Source of the DNA: CAYUYH01 sp964449175
GTDB taxonomy: Bacteria; Planctomycetota; Phycisphaerae; SM23-33
Length of the DNA: 6,937 bases
Reading direction: 5' to 3'
NCBI GenBank assembly: GCA_964449175.1
Contig: CAYUYH010000148.1
Span: 1 to 6,937, forward strand
Part shown: positions 1 to 5,053 of the stretch, one piece after another
Numbering within the stretch: position 1 is the stretch's first letter
How the letters are laid out: every line of letters starts with the position of its first letter
The notes under the pieces: model-generated
Database searches by the model: none
What the model was told of the DNA's origin: nothing
The model's input: only the letters and a program-made list of their open reading frames with translations
Position numbers and translations under genes: made by a program

Positions 1-54
1 AACTCACGACATTCACGTTGGCAACGTGACGCTCTACCACTGAGCTACGCCCGC
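1..54 (-). tRNA. tRNA-Gly (anticodon GCC), 5' part only
   Basis: Read on the minus strand from position 54, the sequence gives a 7-nt acceptor strand (GCGGGCG), TA, a D arm with stem GCTC/GAGC around AGTGGTA, and an anticodon arm with stem TCACG/CGTGA and loop TTGCCAA. The anticodon GCC lies at 20-22 of the plus strand, so the tRNA decodes GGC/GGT glycine codons. A short variable loop and the start of the T arm (GTGAGTT) follow before the window edge. The rest of the T arm and the acceptor 3' strand lie outside. A strong promoter stands directly upstream. The cloverleaf parts present are canonical, so only the missing 3' half is uncertain. Confidence 0.95.
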
Positions 55-68
55 GTTTGGCGACGGAT

Positions 69-96
69 ATGATATCGGCGGCGCGGCGGGGGTCAA
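69..96 (-). promoter_or_regulatory. Promoter of the tRNA-Gly gene
   Basis: On the minus strand, TTGACC (91-96) and TATCAT (69-74) are separated by 16 bp. Each matches the sigma-70 consensus at 5 of 6 positions. The predicted transcription start, near position 62, leaves about 8 nt before the mature tRNA 5' end at 54, a normal arrangement for a tRNA gene. The 16-bp spacer recurs at other promoters in this window. Confidence 0.75.
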
Positions 97-198
97 GTGA
101 GTTTCAGGTAGGCCTAGTGAGGGGGTTCTGCACATTGCGCACAGCGGCCCGCAGGGGAGTGGGCTCGTGCCGCGCCCCGGCGCCCGGCGACTGCGCCC

Positions 199-230
199 AG
201 GCCCGGCGATCAGGCCCGGCGATCAGGCCC
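199..230. repeat. 13-bp tandem repeat, about 2.5 copies
   Basis: The unit AGGCCCGGCGATC occurs at 199-211 and again, identically, at 212-224. A partial third copy (AGGCCC) follows at 225-230. It lies in the gene-free stretch between the PEP-CTERM gene and the tRNA promoter. Slipped-strand duplication is enough to explain it, and I see no function. Confidence 0.8.
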
Positions 231-252
231 ATTCCCGCTTTCGGCCGCCTTC

Positions 253-277
253 AAACAGCTCCACTTGCGCGGAGCTG
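253..277 (-). terminator. Terminator-like hairpin after the PEP-CTERM gene
   Basis: A perfect 7-bp inverted repeat (CAGCTCC at 256-262, GGAGCTG at 271-277) surrounds an 8-nt loop. On the minus strand it is followed by only three T residues (255-253). It lies about 25 bp past the stop codon of the PEP-CTERM gene, where a rho-independent terminator would be expected. The short U tract makes it weak. Confidence 0.4.
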
Positions 278-301
278 CCGTCTCCAATCTGCTGCTGCCC
301 G

Positions 302-937
302 CTAGCGCTTCCTGCGCCGCATGGCCGCTAGTGCCCCGACGACCAGCAACGTCACCGTGGCCGGCTCGGGGATGATGCTGCCGGAGGAGACCGTGTCTCC
401 GCCGCTCTGGCTTCCGACCAAGCCCGCTACTGGCGGCCCGGCCGAGTAGCTGCCGAAGAGGGACGGAGCCAATCCCAACGAATTGGTGTAGTCTTGGATC
501 ACGAACTTCCAGGTCTCGTTTGGCTCGAAGGCCAGGTTGGGGTTATCCTCGTATACCAGCGGCGTGTTGAGACCCAAGTTGTCGATGTTGAATGCCAACT
601 CGCAGTTCACGGTGCCGTCATCGTTGGACAGGCTTGTCTCCGGGTCGGCAACGTAGACCAGCTCGTAGAACGTGCGCTTGGTCAGGTTGACGATGGTAAC
701 CTCTACGTTCGCGATGTTCGGGTCGTCGGGGTTCTGTAGACATGGCCTATACGATGTCGCCTGCCACGAGGCCGAGATCAGCTCATCAGCGGGAAAACCG
801 GTCCCCAGCTCCTCGGCCATGTAGTAGAGAATCAGCGGATCCTGCGAGGGGGTGTCGCAACTTGTGACGGTAACAGGCGCTCCGGCCGCGGCCGAGCACA
901 TCGCGGCCACGGCTGCTGCTACAATAACCTTCCTCAT
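302..937 (-). CDS. Secreted PEP-CTERM domain protein
   Basis: Encodes a 211-residue exported protein. Residues 1-20 form a signal peptide: basic MRK, a hydrophobic alanine/valine core, and a likely cut after Ala20 (AGA|P). The C-terminus is a textbook PEP-CTERM sorting tag, with PEP at residues 190-192, a hydrophobic stretch (about 193-205) and a terminal arginine/lysine cluster (RRRKR). In known systems this tag is recognised by an exosortase (EpsH/XrtA type), linking the protein to export and often to exopolysaccharide or biofilm. The mature part (21-185) is polar, acidic and predicted beta-rich. It has Cys27, Cys66 and Cys112 and matches no family I recognise. The start is supported by AGGAG at 946-950, with an 8-nt spacer. 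The coding sequence looks less GC-rich by eye than its neighbours. No exosortase gene is visible here, which is common because these substrates are scattered in the genome. Confidence 0.9.
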   Translation of the reverse strand: MRKVIVAAAVAAMCSAAAGAPVTVTSCDTPSQDPLILYYMAEELGTGFPADELISASWQATSYRPCLQNPDDPNIANVEVTIVNLTKRTFYELVYVADPETSLSNDDGTVNCELAFNIDNLGLNTPLVYEDNPNLAFEPNETWKFVIQDYTNSLGLAPSLFGSYSAGPPVAGLVGSQSGGDTVSSGSIIPEPATVTLLVVGALAAMRRRKR

Positions 938-1109
938 TCCCCTTGCTCCTTTTGCTCAGAGAGGACTTGCGTTCCCACAAATGCCTATGTACGGCACTCC
1001 TCCGCAGGTCTCCGCGCACGGATCATCTCGCAAGCCAAACGCGGACACTACGGGCCACGGCAGCAACGCACACACTGCCCGTGGGCGGGAACTTGGCCTG
1101 GCGGCCTGT

Positions 1110-1141
1110 GGCGAGAACGAATGAGCGAGTACGTTCTCGCC
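1110..1141. other. Perfect 10-bp inverted repeat (hairpin or operator)
   Basis: GGCGAGAACG (1110-1119) and CGTTCTCGCC (1132-1141) are exact reverse complements around a 12-base centre. No T tract follows on either strand, so it is not a simple terminator. It would lie in the leader of a transcript started at the minus-strand promoter 1195-1222. It could act as an RNA hairpin there, or as a dyad-symmetric protein binding site. The sequence does not decide between these. Confidence 0.6.
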
Positions 1142-1157
1142 CGAACAAAAGAGGGCA

Positions 1158-1187
1158 GCTTCGCCGCTCCCGGAGCGCAGCCGAAGC
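1158..1187 (-). other. Bulged hairpin at the predicted transcript 5' end
   Basis: Arms GCTTCG (1158-1163) and CGAAGC (1182-1187) enclose a second stem, CGCTC (1165-1169) and GAGCG (1173-1177), with a 3-nt loop and small bulges. On the minus strand this stem begins almost exactly at the predicted start of the promoter at 1195-1222 (about 1188). A 5'-terminal stem can stabilise a transcript. Four T residues (1150-1147) follow, but only after a 7-nt gap, so a classical attenuator is not supported. Confidence 0.45.
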
Positions 1188-1194
1188 GCCCGGT

Positions 1195-1222
1195 ATTATA
1201 CCACTTATCCCCGTTTCGCCAA
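1195..1222 (-). promoter_or_regulatory. Minus-strand sigma-70 type promoter
   Basis: The minus strand reads TTGGCG (1217-1222), a 16-bp spacer, then a perfect TATAAT (1195-1200). The -10 lies in the short palindrome GGTATAATACC (1192-1202). The expected transcript starts near 1188 and runs left toward the PEP-CTERM gene, giving a leader of about 250 nt with two hairpins. It could equally make an independent small RNA. I find no convincing promoter closer to the PEP-CTERM start. Confidence 0.6.
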
Positions 1223-1398
1223 GCGCAAAGGGCGGCGCGCCAGGCTGCTCGGCCGCAAGCCCATGTCGCCAAAGGCCCTGCGGCGGGGCTAGATTATCTG
1301 CTCTGTGCCGCCGGCCTTCAGCGGCTTGGGGAGCGTCGCCCGGCCCGGCGGCAAGGCTGCATCTCGGCTGCCAGGGGGGCGGCCGGCCTAGCAGGAGC

Positions 1399-1427
1399 TT
1401 GAAGCCGGCAGAGCTAGCCAATAGACT
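1399..1427 (+). promoter_or_regulatory. Possible promoter of the HU-family gene
   Basis: TTGAAG (1399-1404) and TAGACT (1422-1427) are separated by 17 bp, each matching the sigma-70 consensus at 4 of 6 positions. The start would fall near 1434, about 45 nt before the ATG at 1480. This is the weakest promoter call in the window, kept because of its position. Confidence 0.3.
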
Positions 1428-1479
1428 CCTAGCCGTGCAGGCCAGCGGCATGCGCCGCACTTGACGAAAGGGGCTTGTC

Positions 1480-1854
1480 ATGGATCGCAAGCAGATGTTC
1501 GAGAGCATCATGAGGCAGGCGGGGCTGACCAAGGCATCCGTGGCCTGCTTCTACAACGGCCTGACTGCATTGGCCAAGAGAGAGCTTCAGCGCAACAAGG
1601 AGTTCGTGCTGCCCGGCCTGGGCGTGCTCCGCGTGCGCAGGCGAAAGCGACGGACGGGCAGGAACCCCCAGACGGGCGAGACGATTCAGATACCGGCGAA
1701 GAACGTCGTCCGCTTCCGGGCATACATGCCACTGGACGAGCTGCTGAACGGCCCGCGGAAAGATGCCTCGGCCGAGGGCGAGGCGCCAGCGCCGCCGCAG
1801 GCCGCCCCGCCGGACGACGACAAGCAGACGCCGCCTCAGGGCACGCTCTACTAA
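1480..1854 (+). CDS. HU/IHF-family DNA-binding protein with C-terminal tail
   Basis: A 124-residue protein whose residues 1-90 match the length and layout of the HU/IHF fold. An N-terminal helical part (about 3-40) leads into the glycine turn and beta-arm: LPGLGVLRVR (44-53), basic RRRKRRTGRNP (53-63) and QTGETIQIPA (64-73). The RNP turn and following IPAKNVVRF are family signatures, the arm proline being the residue that intercalates into DNA. HU proteins bend and compact DNA in the nucleoid and help replication and recombination. The N-terminal half is divergent from standard HU. Residues 91-124 add a proline-, alanine- and aspartate-rich tail that canonical HU lacks and that is not the lysine-rich type of some nucleoid proteins. 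The ATG follows AAGGGG at a 6-nt spacing. The stop codon overlaps the outer arm of a repeat. I cannot assign it to HU or IHF proper, so I give no symbol. Confidence 0.88.
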   Translation: MDRKQMFESIMRQAGLTKASVACFYNGLTALAKRELQRNKEFVLPGLGVLRVRRRKRRTGRNPQTGETIQIPAKNVVRFRAYMPLDELLNGPRKDASAEGEAPAPPQAAPPDDDKQTPPQGTLY

Positions 1855-1963
1855 GCGGTCTCGGGCAAGTCTTGTGGCGTGGCACAGCCTTTCCAGGCTG
1901 TGCGGCCGCGAAGAACAGGCAAGAATGCCTGTTCCACCGTGCAAGACTTATGCAAGACCGCTT
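1853..1963. repeat. Nested inverted-repeat element enclosing a REPIN-like core
   Basis: Two concentric pairs of arms surround the core. The outer arms are AAGCGGTCT (1853-1861) and AGACCGCTT (1955-1963), a perfect 9 bp. The inner arms are AAGTCTTG (1867-1874) and CAAGACTT (1942-1949), a perfect 8 bp. Together with the two internal hairpins, the 111-bp unit can fold as a stem closing a three-way junction. TGCAAGAC is also directly repeated at 1940-1947 and 1951-1958. The element lies between the ends of convergent genes, where its RNA could also help stop transcription from both sides. The outer left arm begins inside the HU stop codon. Confidence 0.75.
1879..1937. mobile_element. REPIN-like doublet of inverted REP palindromes
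   Basis: A plus-strand unit (1879-1903) has GTGG followed by a hairpin: 9-bp stem GCACAGCCT/AGGCTGTGC (1882-1890, 1895-1903) with loop TTCC. A minus-strand unit (1937-1913) has GTGG followed by a 9-bp stem GAACAGGCA/TGCCTGTTC (1913-1921, 1926-1934) and a 4-nt loop. The GTGG heads face outward, and the two units sit 9 bp apart (1904-1912). Aligned, they agree at 18 of 25 bases. Three of nine stem pairs differ, each by a compensating double change. REPs with a GTAG or GTGG head and their inverted doublets (REPINs) are moved by RAYT (TnpA_REP) transposases in other bacteria. No RAYT gene is visible here, so mobility is inferred. Confidence 0.7.
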
Positions 1964-1994
1964 GGGCGTAGTCGCGCGGGTCGCGCCGGGTGAG

Positions 1995-3380
1995 CTACTG
2001 GCGCTCCTGCCTGCCGAGCATGTGCTGCCAGAGGGCGGCGACGTACTGCCGCCCCGGCGTCTGTTCGGCATGGCCGGACAGGTGCATTTTCGCCGGCCAA
2101 AGCAGGAGCATGCACATCTGCGCCGCCGCGAGGTAGAGAACGCGCCCGTCGAAGCCCAGCAGGGTCAATTGGCCCTTGCTCAGGTAGTTGAACACAAAGC
2201 CTCCCAGCAGCGCCCCAGCGCCCGCGCCGATGCCCATCGCCAGCGTGACGATGGTGAACCCGTTGGCCTGGAAACGCTGTGGGACCGAGTCGAGGGCGAA
2301 CTGCGTCCTGCCCATCAGGAAGCCGCCCTGGAGGAAGCCCCACAGCAGGTGGAACGCCGCCGCCCAGACCATCAGCGGCCAGACGCCTAGGAGCTGCTCG
2401 ACGACACCCGCGCCCTCGCCCGGCGGCGGGTACGGCCCAGGCAGAGCCAACCACCCCAGACCCAGCAGCGCCATGCCGAGGATCGTCAGGCTCAGCGCCC
2501 CCCGCCCGCCGTGGGCATCCACCAGCCGCGCCCACAGCCGTAACCCGGCGACATTCCCCACCGCGGCAAAGGCCGCCAGCAATACCAGGAAGCCGTCCGG
2601 CATGCCCCACTGCCGCAGCGCGACGATGAAGTACGGCATCACCAGTGAGATCGTGAAGAAGCCCTGGCCGACGAGCCAGAGATAGGCCCGTACGGACTTC
2701 ACGCGCAGCGCCAGCCGCATGCGCAGCAGCACGTGCGGACGCGTCGCTCGCAGCGGCCGCTCGGGAACGCGGCGAATGAACGCCGCCCCCAACACCGCGC
2801 CGACCGCCCCGACCATGAACGGCACGGCGAATTTCCACCTGCCCGCGACCTGGGCGACGTAGTAGCCCGCCCCCAGGGGCACCAGCAGATCGACGGACCG
2901 CAGCCAGGTGCGCATCCGCGCGAAGAACCTGCCCATGGGCTCGCCGGCGGTGACGTCCTGGAGCAGCGGCCACCACGCCGTGTTGCCGAACGCCCCGGCG
3001 AAACTCATCCCCACGTAGGCGACGATGGCTGCGTAGATCGCCACGCTGCCGGACCACTGCGACAAGGCGATGCCGATCAGCATCCCGAGCGGCACGGTGA
3101 TCGTCAGGTACCCCAGCGACGCCAGGCGGCTCTTGCCCGTGCGGACTACGATCCTCAGCCCGAGGATCTGCGCCAGGGCGCACATGCGATTGAGCGTGGT
3201 GAACAGGCCGATCTGCCAGGGCGCCGCCCCCAGGGACAGCAGGAACACCTGACCCATCCCGCCCTTCGTGGACTGCATCTGCACGGCCCGGCTGACGGCC
3301 GTGCGGATCATCAGCTTCTGCCCGCGGGCCCGCTGGGAGTCGGGCAGGACGGTCTGATTGTCGGCGGGAACTTCCGGCAT
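1995..3380 (-). CDS. Major facilitator superfamily (MFS) transporter
   Basis: Encodes a 461-residue polytopic inner-membrane protein of normal MFS length. Ten to twelve hydrophobic segments can be seen, near residues 40-60, 65-80, 90-107, 112-135, 160-178, 185-202, 230-253, 262-282, 295-315, 330-355, 375-397 and 414-428. A basic loop, RIVVRTGKSRL (76-86), sits where MFS motif A lies between TM2 and TM3. A basic central loop (about 203-225) links the two six-helix halves. The substrate cannot be read from the sequence, and it is not one of the well-marked sugar or drug subfamilies. An upstream ATG at 3419 would add 13 residues, but it lies at the edge of the -35 box and lacks a Shine-Dalgarno site. 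I therefore prefer the ATG at 3380, which gives a very short leader, also without a clear Shine-Dalgarno site. An internal Met at residue 24 is another possible start. The gene is divergent from the zinc-ribbon gene and convergent with HU. Confidence 0.85.
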   Translation of the reverse strand: MPEVPADNQTVLPDSQRARGQKLMIRTAVSRAVQMQSTKGGMGQVFLLSLGAAPWQIGLFTTLNRMCALAQILGLRIVVRTGKSRLASLGYLTITVPLGMLIGIALSQWSGSVAIYAAIVAYVGMSFAGAFGNTAWWPLLQDVTAGEPMGRFFARMRTWLRSVDLLVPLGAGYYVAQVAGRWKFAVPFMVGAVGAVLGAAFIRRVPERPLRATRPHVLLRMRLALRVKSVRAYLWLVGQGFFTISLVMPYFIVALRQWGMPDGFLVLLAAFAAVGNVAGLRLWARLVDAHGGRGALSLTILGMALLGLGWLALPGPYPPPGEGAGVVEQLLGVWPLMVWAAAFHLLWGFLQGGFLMGRTQFALDSVPQRFQANGFTIVTLAMGIGAGAGALLGGFVFNYLSKGQLTLLGFDGRVLYLAAAQMCMLLLWPAKMHLSGHAEQTPGRQYVAALWQHMLGRQERQ

Positions 3381-3395
3381 TGGCGTAATTGGGCT

Positions 3396-3423
3396 AGTAT
3401 AGCTCCGCCAGCGGGGCATTCAA
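3396..3423 (-). promoter_or_regulatory. Promoter of the MFS transporter gene
   Basis: The minus strand has TTGAAT (3418-3423), a 16-bp spacer, then TATACT (3396-3401), matching the sigma-70 consensus at 4/6 and 5/6 positions. Transcription would begin near 3389, about 8-10 nt before the ATG at 3380. This excludes the upstream ATG at 3419 from such a transcript and settles the start choice if the promoter is real. Confidence 0.6.
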
Positions 3424-3536
3424 CGCTGGGAAGGATTTGACAGCGAAACGGAGCGGCCAAGGGGCTCGTCTCGCCCGCTATCTTCAAGGAGCCCTGCGAC
3501 GACATCACCCCGCCGGAAAACTCTCCGCGAAATTGC

Positions 3537-3564
3537 TTGAACGGCGGCGGGAGGTCGGTATTAT
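3537..3564 (+). promoter_or_regulatory. Promoter of the zinc-ribbon / RNase H genes
   Basis: TTGAAC (3537-3542) and TATTAT (3559-3564) are 16 bp apart and match the sigma-70 consensus at 4/6 and 5/6 positions. The expected start near 3571 gives a leader of about 33 nt, which contains the AGAGGG ribosome binding site at 3592-3597, 7 nt before the ATG. It probably also drives the RNase H gene, which starts 31 nt after the zinc-ribbon gene ends. Confidence 0.6.
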
Positions 3565-3604
3565 TGAGGGACTACACGCATTCAAAAGTAAAGAGGGCAA
3601 TTGA

Positions 3605-4354
3605 ATGGCAAAGATGCTCGATGCTCTGCTCCATCTCCAGACTATCGAGAGGCAACGTGCGGCAATCAGGAGCCGGCTCCGCACACGCAAGACCGCGGTC
3701 GTGGCCCAACAGGCCAAGATCGACCAACTCAGCGCCACCTACACATCTTTGCATGAGAGATACATCACGCGCCGCAGAGACGGCGACCGCCTGTCGCTCG
3801 ACCTGAAGACCAGGGAAGAGCAGGTCTCCAAGCTCCGCGGCAGCCTGAACACGGCCAAGACCAACAAGGAATACGCCGCCGTCCTCACCCAGATCAACAC
3901 CCTCAAGGCCGACAACGCCAAGATGGAGGAAGAGGCTCTCCGTGTGATGCAGGACGCCGACGCGGTTAAGGCCCAGGTCGACGAGGCCGCCGCAAAGACC
4001 GAGGCAGAGAAGGCCCGCCTTGCCGACATCGAGCGGACCAGCGGCGAGGAGATCGCCCGGCTGAGCGAGATGATGGCCGAGCTGGACGCCAAGCGCGCCG
4101 AGGCCGCCGCCGAGGTGCCCGCAGCCGAGCTGGCGATGTTCGACCGCATAGCGGAGAGCTACGACGGCGAGGCGATGGCCGCCATCGAGACGCACGGCCG
4201 CAAGCAGCCATACGAGTACACCTGCGGCGGCTGTTTCATGAGCCTCACAGCCGAACACGTCAACGCGCTGCGGACCCGCGACGAGATTCGCACGTGCGAC
4301 AACTGCGGGCGAATCCTCTACCTCGAGCCGCAGGCTGAGAACTCCGCCAAGTAG
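3605..4354 (+). CDS. Coiled-coil C4 zinc-ribbon protein (COG1579 / zf-RING_7 type)
   Basis: A 249-residue cytoplasmic protein without signal or membrane segments. Residues about 5-175 are charged heptad-like helix, expected to form a long antiparallel coiled-coil hairpin. The stretch NTAKTNKEYAAVLTQI (82-97) at the bend is a conserved mark of the family. The C-terminus is a C4 zinc ribbon, with Cys207-GG-Cys210 and Cys231-DN-Cys234. Relatives include Helicobacter HP0958 (binds RpoN and flaA mRNA), Chlamydia CT398 and Mycobacterium Rv2229c. They act as binding or scaffold proteins for nucleic acid or sigma factor rather than as enzymes. The precise role here is unknown. Full length for the family, with a good ribosome binding site (AGAGGG, 7-nt spacer) and its own promoter. 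RNase H follows after 31 nt, probably in the same transcript, as in the mycobacterial Rv2229c-Rv2228c pair. Confidence 0.88.
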   Translation: MAKMLDALLHLQTIERQRAAIRSRLRTRKTAVVAQQAKIDQLSATYTSLHERYITRRRDGDRLSLDLKTREEQVSKLRGSLNTAKTNKEYAAVLTQINTLKADNAKMEEEALRVMQDADAVKAQVDEAAAKTEAEKARLADIERTSGEEIARLSEMMAELDAKRAEAAAEVPAAELAMFDRIAESYDGEAMAAIETHGRKQPYEYTCGGCFMSLTAEHVNALRTRDEIRTCDNCGRILYLEPQAENSAK

Positions 4355-4385
4355 CCGCGCGGGCGGCTCGAGGGGCGCAGAATCA

Positions 4386-4826
4386 ATGAGCAGGCCGGCC
4401 TTGCACGTGATCGTTCACATTGACGGCGGCAGCCGCGGCAATCCCGGTCCGGCCGCCGCCGGCGTGGTCGTCACCGCCGCCGATGACGGCACGGCCCTGC
4501 ACGAGGCGGGCATTTATATTGGGCGGGCGACGAATAACGTAGCCGAGTATCGCGGTCTATTGGCCGGACTGACCACGGCCAAGCGGCTGGGGGCCGCGGA
4601 AGTGGAAATCGTCAGCGACAGCGAACTGCTGGTCCGCCAGATGAAAGGGCAGTATCGGGTGAAGAATGCCGGCCTGAGACCCCTGTTCGAGCAGGCGCGC
4701 GAGCTGGCCGAGTCGTTCGACCGCTGCCGGTTCCGCCACATCCGCCGAGAGGAAAACAGCCGGGCGGATGGGCTGGTCAACCAGGCCCTGGACGCCAAGC
4801 GCAACGTCGGCGACGCCGCCGACTAG
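4386..4826 (+). CDS. rnhA: Ribonuclease HI (type I RNase H)
   Basis: A 146-residue protein that should cleave the RNA strand of RNA-DNA hybrids such as R-loops and Okazaki primers, using two metal ions. All four catalytic acidic residues are present: Asp13 in HIDGGSRGNPGPAAAG, Glu54 in NNVAEYRGLLAGL, Asp78 in VSDSELLVRQ and Asp128 in NSRADGLVN. The protein is the compact form seen in Rv2228c and B. subtilis YpdQ-like relatives rather than E. coli RnhA, since it lacks the extended basic handle. Glutamine and aromatic residues in QMKGQY replace it in part. The ATG is preceded by GAGGGG at a 10-nt spacing. Its stop codon TAG shares its final G with the left end of the palindromic element that follows, so an insertion may have set the current C-terminus. 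The catalytic core is complete, so the enzyme is predicted to be active. Confidence 0.92.
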   Translation: MSRPALHVIVHIDGGSRGNPGPAAAGVVVTAADDGTALHEAGIYIGRATNNVAEYRGLLAGLTTAKRLGAAEVEIVSDSELLVRQMKGQYRVKNAGLRPLFEQARELAESFDRCRFRHIRREENSRADGLVNQALDAKRNVGDAAD

Positions 4827-4987
4827 GCCCTGTCTGAAAACACTGACGCAGGCCCGAGAGCGAGGGATTTCGCGGGTCCGGCAAGGACGGCGAAGCAGGC
4901 GAATCCTGGCGATTCGTCGATGCAGTCGGACGCAGCCGGCACGCGAAAGACCCGCTCGAAGCCCGTCACGGATTTTCAGACCGGGCC
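4826..4987. mobile_element. MITE-like 162-bp palindromic element
   Basis: Terminal inverted repeats GGCCCTGTCTGAAAA (4826-4840) and TTTTCAGACCGGGCC (4973-4987) agree at 14 of 15 bases. The similarity continues inward with small gaps: TGACG, GG, CGAGAGCG versus CGAGCG, TTTCGC and CCGGC are shared in order between the left arm and the reverse complement of the right arm. The tip is CGAATC-CTGGC-GATTCG (4900-4916), close to the midpoint. The whole element is therefore one long imperfect palindrome with no coding capacity, the form of a miniature inverted-repeat transposable element. TA (4824-4825) flanks the left end, but no matching base pair flanks the right end, so no target duplication is proven. 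As RNA it would form a long hairpin between rnhA and the next gene and might act as a terminator or RNase III substrate. Confidence 0.72.
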
Positions 4988-5016
4988 CGAGCCGAGCGCG
5001 TGTGTTTGCCGACCGC

Positions 5017-5037
5017 TCGGCCGTGGTGAGCGGCCGA
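5017..5037 (+). other. GC-rich hairpin just before a ribosome binding site
   Basis: TCGGCCG (5017-5023) and CGGCCGA (5031-5037) form a perfect 7-bp stem with loop TGGTGAG. The stem ends 4 nt before the GAGGG ribosome binding site (5041-5045) of the membrane protein gene. No T tract follows. It could be the foot of a terminator-like structure for upstream transcription or a leader hairpin that keeps the binding site exposed. Confidence 0.45.
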
Positions 5038-5053
5038 CAAGAGGGCAGAAATC

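Larger units (their letters stand above)
938..1479. other. Gene-free interval between the PEP-CTERM and HU genes
   Basis: This 542-bp stretch separates two divergently transcribed genes. It contains the PEP-CTERM ribosome binding site, two hairpins (1110-1141 and 1158-1187), a minus-strand promoter (1195-1222), a weaker plus-strand promoter candidate (1399-1427) and the HU ribosome binding site. Open frames crossing it on both strands have arginine/alanine/proline-rich compositions typical of GC-rich non-coding DNA, with no recognisable protein and no good ribosome binding sites. On the minus strand, bases about 1068-1096 could form one more stem (CCACGG and CAG pairing with CTG and CCGTGG, with one bulge). 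I see nothing else interpretable in 1223-1398. Confidence 0.6.

Noticed and set aside
199..230. Tandem repeat as a CRISPR or plasmid iteron array
   Set aside because: Only 2.5 contiguous 13-bp copies without spacers and with no cas or rep gene, so simple slippage is enough.
961..985. Slight resemblance of the PEP-CTERM leader (GGGAACGCAAG on the minus strand) to part of the c-di-GMP-I riboswitch
   Set aside because: The other conserved parts of that riboswitch (GGGCAAA and the tetraloop-receptor stem) are not present.
1023..1532. Minus-strand open frame in the gene-free interval
   Set aside because: Overlaps the HU start, lacks a ribosome binding site and a recognisable domain, and has shadow-like composition.
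1461..2390. Plus-strand open frame of 309 codons across the HU gene and the repeat
   Set aside because: It reads HU in the wrong frame, runs through the REP doublet and into the antisense of the MFS gene, with biased composition and no domain.
1948..3183. Minus-strand open frame of 411 codons overlapping the MFS gene
   Set aside because: Arginine/alanine/glycine-rich, with no hydrophobic segments. It is a frame shadow of the transporter.
3417..3419. ATG at 3419 as the MFS start
   Set aside because: It overlaps the predicted -35 box and has no Shine-Dalgarno site. The ATG at 3380 lies just downstream of the predicted transcription start.
2733..3440. Plus-strand open frame opposite the MFS gene
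   Set aside because: Low-complexity Arg/His/Pro/Gly composition typical of antisense GC-rich sequence.
3437..3442. Perfect TTGACA on the plus strand
   Set aside because: No acceptable -10 lies 15-19 bp downstream, so it is probably chance.
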